From NCBI GenBank assembly GCA_036744635.1, contig DAIOHQ010000061.1, positions 1 through 21,182 of the forward strand: a DNA stretch of 21,182 bases, given 5' to 3'. Source of the DNA: DAIOHQ01 sp036744635 (GTDB lineage: Bacteria; Planctomycetota; Phycisphaerae; Tepidisphaerales; Tepidisphaeraceae). The first letter of the stretch is position 1; each line of letters opens with the position of its first letter. Below, piece by piece: positions 7,117 to 15,171 of this stretch. The notes under the pieces are model-generated. The model saw only the letters and a program-made list of their open reading frames with translations. It was not told where the DNA came from and made no database searches. The position numbers and the translations under genes are program-made.

Positions 7117-7554
7117 TCAGATGTAATACATCTCCTGCTGCACGTTCCCGAGCTTGGCGGCCTGCTCCAGCAACTGCTCGAGCGTCATCTTGTCCAGCAC
7201 GTCATCGGTGGCATCGGTCAGCCGCTCGTTGATCAGGTGAACCGCCACCTTCCCCACCGAGGTTTCGTTGGGCTGGGCAATCTCCTTGAGCGAAAGCCGG
7301 CCTTCCAGCCGCTTCACCAGGTCCCCCACGCTGATGTCGCGCGGCGGGCGCGACAACCGGTATCCCCCGCCGCTGCCCACCTTGCTTTCCAAAAATCCCC
7401 CGCGGCGCAAGGCCAGCAGGATGGATTCAAGAAACTTGTTGGGCAGGTCCTCGGTTTTGGCCAGGTCCTTGGACTGAATGAAATGCTGCGGCCAGAGCCG
7501 TGCCAGTTGCACCACCGCCCGCAATCCATATTCCGTCCGTTTGGAAAGCCGCAA
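7117..7554 (-). CDS. Rrf2-family transcriptional regulator
   Basis: The 145-residue protein has the Rrf2 winged-helix layout: MRLSKRTEYGLRAVVQLA at the N-terminus, the recognition region DLPNKFLESILLALRRGGFLES (about 36-57) and the wing GSGGGYRLSRPPRDISVGDLV (60-80). Rrf2 members such as IscR and NsrR bind Fe-S clusters through three Cys; this protein has no cysteine at all. It would therefore sense something else, or act through a partner like the CymR subgroup. The start is TTG, chosen because the N-terminal family motif begins there and GGGAG lies 6-7 nt upstream. It leads a two-gene unit with the DedA gene, so control of DedA or of itself is inferred. Confidence 0.88.
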   Translation of the reverse strand: MRLSKRTEYGLRAVVQLARLWPQHFIQSKDLAKTEDLPNKFLESILLALRRGGFLESKVGSGGGYRLSRPPRDISVGDLVKRLEGRLSLKEIAQPNETSVGKVAVHLINERLTDATDDVLDKMTLEQLLEQAAKLGNVQQEMYYI

Positions 7555-7577
7555 ATCAATCTCCCATTTCTATCGGA

Positions 7578-7605
7578 ATGGTACGGCATTGCCCCAGAGG
7601 GTCAA
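7578..7605 (-). promoter_or_regulatory. Possible sigma70-type promoter for Rrf2-DedA
   Basis: On the minus strand TTGACC (7605-7600) is followed after 16 bp by TACCAT (7583-7578), about 23 bp before the TTG start codon. The -10 is a weak match, and this is prediction by eye only. Confidence 0.3.
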
Positions 7606-7722
7606 CCGGCGCCACCGCTGGATGGTGCCCATGCCCCCTCTGCTGGCGACCGCGCGGCTGGGACGCTACATTCTTCGCAGCCGGCCGCGGACGGAATTCG
7701 CGCAAAGGAATAAGGACGAACC

Positions 7723-9096
7723 ATGCAGCAGCGCACCATCAACATCGCCCTTCTCGGCTGCGGCGTCGTCGGCGCGGGGGTGGCGCATATTTTGTGCGAG
7801 CAGCGCGAACTCATTCGCCAGCGCACCGGGTTGTCGTTCAACATTCGCCATATCGTCGTCCGCGACCTGCAGAAAAACCGCGGCCCGCGCCTGCGCCTGC
7901 AACAGCCGCTGTCGGTCGATCCAGTCGCCGCCATCAACGACCCCGAGGTGCAGATCGTCGTCGAGTTGATCGGGGGCACGACCGCCGCTGGCGAGCTGAT
8001 CGAATTGGCCTTGCGCCAAGGCAAGCACATCATCACCGCCAACAAGTCCCTGCTCGCCAGTCGCGGCCCCGAGCTCTTCGCCATCGCCAAGCGCCACAAT
8101 GCATCCATCGCCTTCGAGGCTTCGTGCGGCGGAGGCATTCCCATCATCAATGCCCTGATCCACGGGCTGGTGGCCAACCGTATCGACGCCCTGGTTGGCA
8201 TCATCAACGGCACCTGCAATTTCATCCTCACGAAGATGACGCGCAGTGGCGCCAGCTACGCGGATGCGCTCGCCGAAGCCCAGCAGGCCGGTTTCGCCGA
8301 GGCCGATCCGGCCATGGATGTCTCCGGCCGCGATGCCGCGCAGAAGCTGGCCTTGCTGGCCGGGCTGGCGTTCAACGCGCTGGTGAAGGAGTCGGACATC
8401 CATATCGAAGGGATCGACACCATCGAGCCCGCCGACATCGAATTTGCCCGCGAGCTGGGGTACGTGATCAAGCTGCTGGCCATCGCCGAGCGCAGCCCGG
8501 GTAATAGCCCGGCGGCGGGACATGGCGGCGGATCTACAGGGCTGGATGCGCCGATCACGTTGCGCGTGCATCCAACGCTGGTACACAAGGATGACGTGCT
8601 GGCGGAGGTGTCGGGATCGTTCAACGCCATCAGCGTCTACGGCCACGCCCTTGGCCACGCATTGTTTTACGGCCGCGGCGCCGGGCAGATGCCCACAGCA
8701 AGCGCGGTCGTCGCCGATCTGGTCTCCACCGCGCTCGGCCTGACCCCCGCCGCGTTTGCCGCGCTCAATATCTTCCCCGATACCACGCCACCGGCATCAG
8801 TGCTCCCCTTCGAGCAGCTTCAGTCTCGCTATTACTTAAGACTGATGGCGCGCGATGAGCCCGGCGTGCTCGCCCAGGTGACGCGGATACTCGGGACGCA
8901 CAAGATCTCGCTGAGCGCCATCCTGCAGCACGAGGCCAACAACGGGCAGTCGGTGCCGGTGGTGATCACCACCCATCGCGCCAACGAGGGGGCGATGCAG
9001 CGGGCGCTGAAGGAAATCGCCGCGCTGTCTCCCATCGCCCCACCCACCGTCTGCCTGCGGATCATCGATCAACCGAAGGAGTTCCTCGGCTCATAG
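7723..9096 (+). CDS. hom: Homoserine dehydrogenase with C-terminal ACT domain
   Basis: This is a 457-residue protein that would catalyse NAD(P)H-dependent reduction of aspartate semialdehyde to homoserine, the branch to threonine and methionine. The Rossmann motif is GCGVVG (12-17). TANK (105-108), the NGTCNFILTKM segment (162-172), the EADP acidic pair (193-196) and the catalytic-type lysine in SGRDAAQK (Lys208) are all in place. Residues about 370-450 form an ACT domain (YYLRLMARDEPGVLAQVTRIL), the usual site of threonine feedback control. A Gly/Ser/Pro-rich insert lies at about 257-275. The start has AAGGA 6 nt upstream. The 3' end overlaps the convergent GT9 gene by six bases. Confidence 0.95.
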   Translation: MQQRTINIALLGCGVVGAGVAHILCEQRELIRQRTGLSFNIRHIVVRDLQKNRGPRLRLQQPLSVDPVAAINDPEVQIVVELIGGTTAAGELIELALRQGKHIITANKSLLASRGPELFAIAKRHNASIAFEASCGGGIPIINALIHGLVANRIDALVGIINGTCNFILTKMTRSGASYADALAEAQQAGFAEADPAMDVSGRDAAQKLALLAGLAFNALVKESDIHIEGIDTIEPADIEFARELGYVIKLLAIAERSPGNSPAAGHGGGSTGLDAPITLRVHPTLVHKDDVLAEVSGSFNAISVYGHALGHALFYGRGAGQMPTASAVVADLVSTALGLTPAAFAALNIFPDTTPPASVLPFEQLQSRYYLRLMARDEPGVLAQVTRILGTHKISLSAILQHEANNGQSVPVVITTHRANEGAMQRALKEIAALSPIAPPTVCLRIIDQPKEFLGS

Positions 9097-10353
9097 CGCA
9101 CCCACCAGCCCCTTGCGTGAAGCCAGGGCCTGTTTAACCGCGGCATGGACCTGCTCGATGGTGATGACCTGCATGCAGACATTATTGGTGCAAGGAGAGA
9201 AACGGTGGTTGAACGCATTGACGCAGGGGCTGCAGGCGAGGCCGGCATAGAGGATGTGCGTGCGCGGCCCCACCGGGCCGAAGAGCGCCGGCGTCTCCGG
9301 GCCGAACATGACAATGGTGTCGATCGGGGTCATCGAGGAAAAATGCCCCGGGCCGCTGTCGTTGGTGACGAGGACATCGGCGACGGTAAACAGCACCAGC
9401 AGCTCGCGCAGGGTGGTTCTTCCCGCGAGGCTGATCGCCCGCGGCGAACTGATTTCCTGAAGCACGCGCTGGGCCGCCGCGCGCTCGGATGGCCCGCCGG
9501 TGAGGATGATGGTGGTGTCGTCGCCGTCGGCGAGGATTCGCCTGGCGAGTTCGACGAAGCGCTCGGTGGGCCATTTGCGCAGGGGCAGCAGGTCGCTGGC
9601 GTTGGGATTGAGCAGAACGATCCGGGCAGGCGGTTCCGAACCAAGCTCGGTGCGGATCAGTTCGCGCATCTTCAGCAGCTCAGCCTCGGCCGGGCGAAAC
9701 ATCGGCGGGGCGGCGTCGAAGGTGGGTGCGGATATTTTCATCAGCGGCTGCTGTCGCGGATCGGCGGCGTCGGCGGGGCTGACCAGCAGCGCCTCGACCA
9801 GGATGTAATACATCACCGCGGTGTGCAGATACGGGTTGTACTGCACGCGATGGGTCATCAGGTCGCCGCGGTACGGGCCTTCGCTGGTAAAACGGTGCAA
9901 TCCCACCCGCCGGCGGGCGCCGCTCAGGAAAGCGAGGATGGCCGGGGCGCGTGCGAAGAATTCCATGTCCACGGTGGCGTCGATGCCCAGGCCCCGAATC
10001 CGCCAAAGCGTCTTGAGCATGTCGATCGCGAGGGAGACCGGCTTCTTGCCCCGGATGCTCAGCACGTTTTGGGGCGGGATGACGTCGAGCAGATCGAGGA
10101 TCGGGCGGTTCTCCTCGAAAACCCAGAAGTAGACGTTTTCGCGGCCGACCATCTCGACGGCGCGCGCGATAGCGCGGTAGGCGAGCACGGTGGCCCCCTG
10201 CTCGATCATCTTGATGAAGAGGATTTTATTTGGCGGACCTGGATCGCGATCACCGCGGCCGAACAGTCGAGCGACTCGGCGCACGGCGGTGAGCAGCCAG
10301 CAGGCCGGCCGGCCCAGCCATCGGTCGATCTTGAGAATCTTTTGTGGGTTCAC
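9091..10353 (-). CDS. Glycosyltransferase family 9 (heptosyltransferase-like)
   Basis: Counted from a GTG at 10353, the protein has 420 residues. The N-terminal Rossmann half begins at KILFIKMIEQGATVL (43-57). The C-terminal half carries LLNPNASDLLPLRKWP (247-262), TIILTGGPSE and the GT9 signature TNDSGPGHFSSM (330-341) with MFGPETPALFGP. A Cys cluster (C374, C377, C388, C393) near the end is also typical of this group. GT9 enzymes add heptose or related sugars to LPS-type glycolipids at the cytoplasmic face. The reading frame is open back to 10626, but that part overlaps the preceding gene. The GTG overlaps the upstream stop as GTGA, indicating translational coupling. Confidence 0.88.
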   Translation of the reverse strand: MNPQKILKIDRWLGRPACWLLTAVRRVARLFGRGDRDPGPPNKILFIKMIEQGATVLAYRAIARAVEMVGRENVYFWVFEENRPILDLLDVIPPQNVLSIRGKKPVSLAIDMLKTLWRIRGLGIDATVDMEFFARAPAILAFLSGARRRVGLHRFTSEGPYRGDLMTHRVQYNPYLHTAVMYYILVEALLVSPADAADPRQQPLMKISAPTFDAAPPMFRPAEAELLKMRELIRTELGSEPPARIVLLNPNASDLLPLRKWPTERFVELARRILADGDDTTIILTGGPSERAAAQRVLQEISSPRAISLAGRTTLRELLVLFTVADVLVTNDSGPGHFSSMTPIDTIVMFGPETPALFGPVGPRTHILYAGLACSPCVNAFNHRFSPCTNNVCMQVITIEQVHAAVKQALASRKGLVGAL

Positions 10354-11921
10354 GGGTGGCTCATCCCTGCCTGATCTTCGCCGTTCGACGGCGGGCGGGC
10401 CGGCGGATTTTCCCGCACCAGCATCGTCACCGTCCGGCTGCGCTGGTGTTTGAACAGATTCACGGTGAAGGTTTTCTGCCAGGACTGTACAAAGCCGTAG
10501 CGCTGGCAGAAGAGTTTCACCTTGGGAGGGTAGGCCATCAGCAGCATCTCCGGCAGCGCCTCGATATTGGGCTGATTCGGATAGTAGTCGAAGGAGGTTG
10601 GCCGGGCACCCTCGAGGCGGGTACACCAGACATCCGGGTGGCCGCGCATATAGAACGCGGCCTCGCCGGCATCCTGGTGGCGGGTGGTGAAGATGGGGAC
10701 GCCGGCGGGAAGGTCGCTTAGCTGATTTCCCAGCTCGCGCCAGCCGAAAGGCTCATCCATCTTGGGCACGCCGAAGCGCGCCAAGAGTTCGGGCACGTGG
10801 AGCGTGAGGGTGATTGCCAGGGCCAGGGCGCATCCAATCTGCGCTATCCGCACGCGCTGGCCGGTCCAGTTTTCGGTCAGATAGGCCGCCGTCAGCAGCG
10901 CCAGAGGCCAGTAGGCAAAGTCGGTCCAGTTGATTTCTCCACGGCCGGATTTTGCGAAGGCGTAACCGAAGAAGACGATGGTGAGGGTCGCGGTCCAGAG
11001 CAGCATGGCAAGGCGCAGGTCGATGCGGCGATATCGGCGCCAGTAGTGGATCAAGACCGCCACGCCGAGGACGAAGAGGACCGGCGTCCATAGACCCGCC
11101 TGGCCGGCGATGAATTTGCCGGCGTTCAAAACGTGCTGGAGTAGTCCGCCGCGCTTGCCAGAAGCTTCCGCCCCATCGCCGCTGCTGAGACCGTGGCCAA
11201 GCTGCCAGCGGAAAGAGGCAAAGTCGTGGGTGTAATTCCAATAAATGGTCGGCGAAAAGACGGCTAGCGCCAGCGCCGCGGCCAGATAAATCCATGGCCG
11301 GCGCAGGTGCGCACGGCCATGGGGTGTGGTTAGGAGTGCCCAAAAGATGGCGGCGGGGAGGAGAATGGTGGTGTACTTGGAAAGCAGCGCCAAGCCGCAA
11401 AATGCTCCGAACGCCAGCCAGCGGGCGGGATCGAGCCGGGGGTTGCGACGTTCATCGCCCACGTCCACGGCGCAGGCCAGGGCACAGGCCGAAAAGAAGA
11501 TGGCGGGAGAGTCTGGGGTGAAGATGGTGGCGACCAGCAGGAACATGGGGCTGGTGAGGAGGAGCGCGGCCACGAAGGCGGTGGCGCGGGCATCGGCAAG
11601 CAGGCGAGCGGTGATGCGCAGGAAGATCGCCAGCGCCCCGAACGACATCAGCACGGCGAAGAAGCGCACGCCAAATTCGTTGTCGCCCAAGAGGCGGGTG
11701 GATAGCCACATCAACCAGGCGATCATGGGGGGATGGTCGAAATATCCGCCGGCGAGGTGGCGCGTCCAGGTCCAGTAGAAAGCCTCGTCGGGAACGAGTT
11801 GGCGGAAGCCGGCGTACCAGAGTCGGAATCCCAGCAGGGCAATGAGAAGCAACACGAGCTTCCAGGAGAGAGCGGTGTCGCGCTGGGCGGGCGGGGTTGA
11901 GATCAGAGGGATTGGTGTCAT
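10350..11921 (-). CDS. PMT/ArnT-like (GT39/GT83-type) membrane glycosyltransferase
   Basis: The 523-residue polytopic protein begins with a membrane helix (about 20-38), followed by the acidic loop PDEAFYWTWTRHLAGGYFDHPPMIAW (44-69). The Asp45-Glu46 pair and the DHPP motif are hallmarks of dolichyl/polyprenyl-phosphate-sugar transferases of the PMT_2 type. About ten hydrophobic segments extend to about residue 390, and a soluble C-terminal domain follows (about 395-510). Enzymes of this fold use polyprenyl-phosphate-linked sugars outside the cytoplasmic membrane to modify lipids or proteins; the acceptor is unknown. It sits between a PAP2 phosphatase (19 bp upstream) and the GT9 gene (4-bp overlap), which supports an envelope glycan operon. 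Confidence 0.87.
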   Translation of the reverse strand: MTPIPLISTPPAQRDTALSWKLVLLLIALLGFRLWYAGFRQLVPDEAFYWTWTRHLAGGYFDHPPMIAWLMWLSTRLLGDNEFGVRFFAVLMSFGALAIFLRITARLLADARATAFVAALLLTSPMFLLVATIFTPDSPAIFFSACALACAVDVGDERRNPRLDPARWLAFGAFCGLALLSKYTTILLPAAIFWALLTTPHGRAHLRRPWIYLAAALALAVFSPTIYWNYTHDFASFRWQLGHGLSSGDGAEASGKRGGLLQHVLNAGKFIAGQAGLWTPVLFVLGVAVLIHYWRRYRRIDLRLAMLLWTATLTIVFFGYAFAKSGRGEINWTDFAYWPLALLTAAYLTENWTGQRVRIAQIGCALALAITLTLHVPELLARFGVPKMDEPFGWRELGNQLSDLPAGVPIFTTRHQDAGEAAFYMRGHPDVWCTRLEGARPTSFDYYPNQPNIEALPEMLLMAYPPKVKLFCQRYGFVQSWQKTFTVNLFKHQRSRTVTMLVRENPPARPPSNGEDQAGMSHP

Positions 11922-11940
11922 GCCGCGTCCGCGGGCCGCA

Positions 11941-12633
11941 TCATTGCGCGTGCCCGAGCATCACCGCCGGCGGCATCGCCGGCGCGCGGTGCGCCCGCAG
12001 GATACTCCAGACTGCGTGCGTGGCAAGAATTCCCAGGCCCGCGCCGGCCAGCACGTCGGTGAGATAATGGGAATCTGAGAGCAGCCGGCTCAGTCCCACC
12101 AGGGTAGCGGCGGCGTAAAATATCCAGCGGAAGCGCGGCAGCAGCCTGGCCAGACAGGATGCGGCGGCAAAGGCGAGGATGGCGTGCCCGGAAGGAAACG
12201 AGAGGTTGTCGATGCGGTGGAACAGGCCGTAGATGCCGTCGTGGAATGGCCGCAGCGCAAGCGCCGGAACGCGTTTGTGGGGGCGAATTCTGCCGACTGC
12301 CCATTGCAGGATCACATAGAACAGGCCGCTGAGCATCCCGCACAGGCACAGCAGCGCCGCGGCCCGCCATCTCAGCGGGTGCCACAGCGCCAGCGCGGCG
12401 GCGATGAGGAGCACGAATCCGAAATGCCCGCCTAGCTTGATGAATTCGAGCAGTTCCTTCTGCAGTGGCGTCAGCCGGAGGCATCCCATCATGGTTGCCA
12501 GAGGCTCATCCAACGCCACGCATAGCGCAAGCGCCGCCAGCCATGCCAGGGTGAATCCCACAACGCACCTGTTGCTCATAGCGCACCACAACCAAGCGTC
12601 GATGAGCATGCACGCGCGCCATGACGAGACCAT
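11941..12633 (-). CDS. PAP2-family membrane phosphatase
   Basis: This is a 230-residue protein with about six hydrophobic segments. PAP2 motif C2 is SFPSGHA (145-151, His150), and C3 is SRLLSDSHYLTD (182-193, His189, Asp193). Motif C1 reads QWAVGRIRP (110-118), with Gln110 where the family usually has Lys; Arg117-Pro118 are kept. PAP2 enzymes dephosphorylate phosphatidate, PGP or undecaprenyl pyrophosphate. Next to a polyprenyl-sugar transferase, lipid-carrier recycling is the natural inference. The start is uncertain: Met9 (12609) and Met19 (12579) are alternatives, none with a good Shine-Dalgarno. It is the first gene of the PAP2-GT39-GT9 cluster. Confidence 0.85.
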   Translation of the reverse strand: MVSSWRACMLIDAWLWCAMSNRCVVGFTLAWLAALALCVALDEPLATMMGCLRLTPLQKELLEFIKLGGHFGFVLLIAAALALWHPLRWRAAALLCLCGMLSGLFYVILQWAVGRIRPHKRVPALALRPFHDGIYGLFHRIDNLSFPSGHAILAFAAASCLARLLPRFRWIFYAAATLVGLSRLLSDSHYLTDVLAGAGLGILATHAVWSILRAHRAPAMPPAVMLGHAQ

Positions 12634-12779
12634 GCAATTCGTATTACAATTTCGTCATTACTCAGTCGGGAAGTACGCTATAGGGGCGCATCGGGATGGT
12701 CTCCTTTTGTCCGCGGAGGTTGTCTTTCGGCGGGCGCGGCGTGGCGGTACACTTTGGACTTCTACTACAGGAGACCTTC

Positions 12780-14030
12780 ATGAGATTGGCCTTGCGCTTG
12801 GGAACCATCGTGATTTTGGGTTTGACCTGCGCATGCAGCGCCCGCGCTGATTCTCCGCCGCCAACATCGCAGCCGGCCAAGGGGAAGCTCGAGCACCTTG
12901 CGGTAGATGTGAAGAAAAAAGAGGTGCGGGTGGAGTGCGAAGCCCTGAACGTCAAGATGCCACTGGAATTCTTCTGCTGCGTCAGCGGCACGCAGGAACA
13001 TGAAGCGGTTCTGCGTTCTCCAGTGAAGCCCTCCGACCTGCACCTGGCGCTGCTGATGATCGGGCTGGAGCCGGGCGAGCCGGTTCACTACGTGGAGTCG
13101 CAGAAAAAGTGGCTGCCGCCCAAAGGCCCGCCTTTGCACATCGATGTCGAATATAGCAAAGACGACAAGCCGGTGCGGGCGCCGGCGTATCGCTGGATGC
13201 GGGATGTCAAGAGCAAGAAGGAGATGCCCCCCACCACCTGGGTCTTCTGCGGCTCGCGCACGATGGAGGATGGCAAATACGCCGCCGACGCCACCGGCTA
13301 TCTCGTCAGCATCGTGAACTTCGACCTGACGGTCATCGACATCCCGCAATTGGCCAGCAACGCCAATGAAACGCTGGAATGGGAGACCAACCTGGATCTG
13401 GTTCCCAAGGCGGGCACCAAGGTGTGGATGATTATCACGCCGGCCGGCAGGGATGAGGCCAAGCCCGAGAAAAATGAGCCGCGTGGCGACGCCGGCGCCC
13501 CTGATGCCCCCGTCGATGCAGCGCTGGTGACCGTGGATGGCAGCGGCGAGATTCAGCTCAACCGCAAGGCGGTGAAGGTGGAAAATCTGACCGAACAGCT
13601 TGAAAAGCTCAAGGCCCAGCGCCCGTTGCAGGTGCGGCTGTCGACGGAAGGGGCGGATGCGGAGAAGGTGAAGAATGTGGCGGCCGCCATCGACGCCGCG
13701 GATGTGCCGCTGGTCAAAGCAGCCCCGCCGCAAGGAGCGGCGAACGCATCGGACAGCCGGCAGGCCGCATCCGATGAGGGCCGCATCAATGCCCTGCGCG
13801 AGCGCTGGGCCAAAGCGGTTGGACCCCATGCGAGGGCGCTCAAGGAGGCGGCGCAGGCCCATTATGAAGTGATCGCTTCGCTCCGCGTCCAGCAGCAAAA
13901 ACTTCTCGATGAGTCGGACCGGATTGAGCGCCTGATCGAGCAGCTTGAAAAGCAGTACATGGACCTTACCACGCCGCATCCTGAAGGAGATAAAAAACCG
14001 GGGGAGTTGCGCTTCAAGGATGACCAGTAA
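12780..14030 (+). CDS. Secreted YdjY-domain protein with ExbD/TolR-like domain and coiled coil
   Basis: This 416-residue protein has a Sec signal peptide (1-23, cleavage after ARA). Residues about 37-222 match the YdjY-type domain of planctomycete secreted proteins, including MPLEFFCCVSGTQEHEAVL (60-78) and LHLALLMIGLEPG (87-99). After an acidic/Pro linker (222-246), residues 247-314 read like the periplasmic part of ExbD/TolR: VTVDGSGEIQLN, a helix EQLEKLKAQ, QVRLS and a helix VKNVAAAIDAADV. The C-terminal part (332-396) is a charged helix with heptad-like spacing. There is no ExbD-style membrane anchor besides the signal peptide. Function is unknown. The start at 12780 is set by AGGAG 6 nt upstream; the frame is open further back. 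Confidence 0.8.
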   Translation: MRLALRLGTIVILGLTCACSARADSPPPTSQPAKGKLEHLAVDVKKKEVRVECEALNVKMPLEFFCCVSGTQEHEAVLRSPVKPSDLHLALLMIGLEPGEPVHYVESQKKWLPPKGPPLHIDVEYSKDDKPVRAPAYRWMRDVKSKKEMPPTTWVFCGSRTMEDGKYAADATGYLVSIVNFDLTVIDIPQLASNANETLEWETNLDLVPKAGTKVWMIITPAGRDEAKPEKNEPRGDAGAPDAPVDAALVTVDGSGEIQLNRKAVKVENLTEQLEKLKAQRPLQVRLSTEGADAEKVKNVAAAIDAADVPLVKAAPPQGAANASDSRQAASDEGRINALRERWAKAVGPHARALKEAAQAHYEVIASLRVQQQKLLDESDRIERLIEQLEKQYMDLTTPHPEGDKKPGELRFKDDQ

Positions 14031-14132
14031 GAGACTGTTTCAAAAATCGGCGGAGGACGGGCCAATGAGTACATTGTCCCGTGGCAGACAGGAATGTCCG
14101 CCCCACCGAAGAGGATTTTTGAAACAGTCCCT
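14030..14132. repeat. 103-bp MITE-like element with 19-bp terminal inverted repeats
   Basis: The ends AGAGACTGTTTCAAAAATC (14030-14048) and its inverse at 14114-14132 match at 18 of 19 positions. The interior has a second, shorter dyad (GGCAGACA / TGTCCGCC, about 14083-14102). The left end begins on the last base of the preceding stop codon. No coding capacity is present. It may be a non-autonomous transposable element or a stable RNA hairpin; it could also end the upstream transcript, although the T-run is not in the usual terminator position. Confidence 0.8.
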
Positions 14133-14179
14133 AAGCGGCGCCGCCGGCGCGTCCCGTTCGATCTTACGTCCAGCGGCCC

Positions 14180-14908
14180 ATGACCATTTCGCCATCAAAG
14201 CCCGTCCCTCCGCGACAAGCGCTGCTGATCCCTCTCGCCATCGCTCTGTGCCTGGGGGTCCTGGCATCTCTGGCCGCCCGCTTCGCCGCCGGGCTGACGC
14301 TTGGGCTGTTCTTTGGCACCATCCTCCTGGCCACCGCCCTCCTGCCCGCCCTGCTCATCACCCGCTCATCGCTTCATACCGCCTATGCCGCCGCAATCTT
14401 CTCCTTCGCGGCCGCCGCCGGCTGGCTGCCAGCGCTTCTGAACGACATCATCGCTCCAATGCAATATCTCAACTGCGCAGTCATCCTCCTCGGCTACGTC
14501 CTTGCCCTGGTCGGCTTGGCCGTCCTCTGCCGCGCCATGACGCACAGCGCTATCGCCGCCACAACTATCACGTTGCTACTTGGCACTGCGTGGCTGACCT
14601 GGCCGATCTGGCTTGCCAATGTGGTCGATAGCGCGCAGAGTCCGGCCATCCGCTTTCTGGCGCCGGCTCACCCGTTGCTCGCCATCAATGGAGTCCTGCG
14701 CGACCTCGACTTCTGGGGCACCTCTCCCCTCGCCTATTGGCTCACGCATCTCCGCGACTACGGCCACTATGCCCTCCCGTCGCGGAGTTGGCCCAGTCCG
14801 CTGCTGCACATTGCCCTGGCCGTCGCCTGCTTCCTTTTCGCCGGCATCCTGGAACCGCGGCCGGCGGCTCAACCCTTCTCCCCCGGCGCATACGCCGGCG
14901 GCGCGTAA
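14180..14908 (+). CDS. Polytopic membrane protein of unknown function
   Basis: The 242-residue protein has about five or six hydrophobic segments (about 14-58, 67-90, 98-118, 124-150 and 208-224). The loop between the last two reads FLAPAHPLLAINGVLRDLDFWGTSPLAYWLTHLRDYGHYALP, with polar and aromatic residues that look selected. I do not recognise the family. It could be a planctomycete-specific membrane protein of the kind found near ABC-2-type transporters, but that is a guess. There is no clear Shine-Dalgarno before the ATG. It lies 47 bp after the inverted-repeat element and is on the same strand as the YdjY-ExbD gene. Confidence 0.65.
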   Translation: MTISPSKPVPPRQALLIPLAIALCLGVLASLAARFAAGLTLGLFFGTILLATALLPALLITRSSLHTAYAAAIFSFAAAAGWLPALLNDIIAPMQYLNCAVILLGYVLALVGLAVLCRAMTHSAIAATTITLLLGTAWLTWPIWLANVVDSAQSPAIRFLAPAHPLLAINGVLRDLDFWGTSPLAYWLTHLRDYGHYALPSRSWPSPLLHIALAVACFLFAGILEPRPAAQPFSPGAYAGGA

Positions 14909-15002
14909 ACATTGAACGTCATTGCCGGCGGCTTCCATTTGTTGGTGAATCAAAGGGAATGGATCGGGTGTAGCGCTCATTTTTGGCGATGCCACTACCG
15001 GT

Positions 15003-15090
15003 CCCCTCGCCCACGTAGGCGTGGGAGAGGGTTAGGGTGAGGGTGAGCGATCCCTCACCCCAGCCCTCTCCCGGAATACCGGGCGAGGGG
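15003..15090. repeat. Branched palindrome (CCCTCACCC / GGGAGAGGG type)
   Basis: The left arm (15003-15043) and right arm (15052-15090) pair through CCCCTCG/CGAGGGG and AGAGGGTTAGGGTGAGGG/CCCTCACCCCAGCCCTCT. Each arm also holds its own small hairpin: CCCACG-TAGG-CGTGGG on the left and CCCGG-AATA-CCGGG on the right. The whole can form a cruciform or clover-like structure. It lies between two convergent genes and could serve as a bidirectional terminator or be a dispersed repeat; the CCCTCACCC-CCCTCTCCC wording is common to repeats in many bacteria (from memory). Confidence 0.8.
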
Positions 15091-15171
15091 GCCGGAAAAA
15101 GACGGTTCCCAAAAACATGCGCTGCACCCGAATGGATCATTCGCGCCCGACGTCCAGCCCAATGCCCACCT

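Noticed and set aside
4309..7713. Plus-strand open frame of 1134 codons
   Set aside because: It runs antisense across the amidohydrolase, DedA and Rrf2 genes and through repeat-rich gaps. Its composition is Arg/His/Pro-rich with no domain. It is a shadow frame produced by high GC content.
10354..10626. N-terminal extension of the GT9 gene
   Set aside because: This segment overlaps the GT39-like coding region in another frame and reads as low-complexity shadow. The GTG with the GTGA overlap explains the start better.
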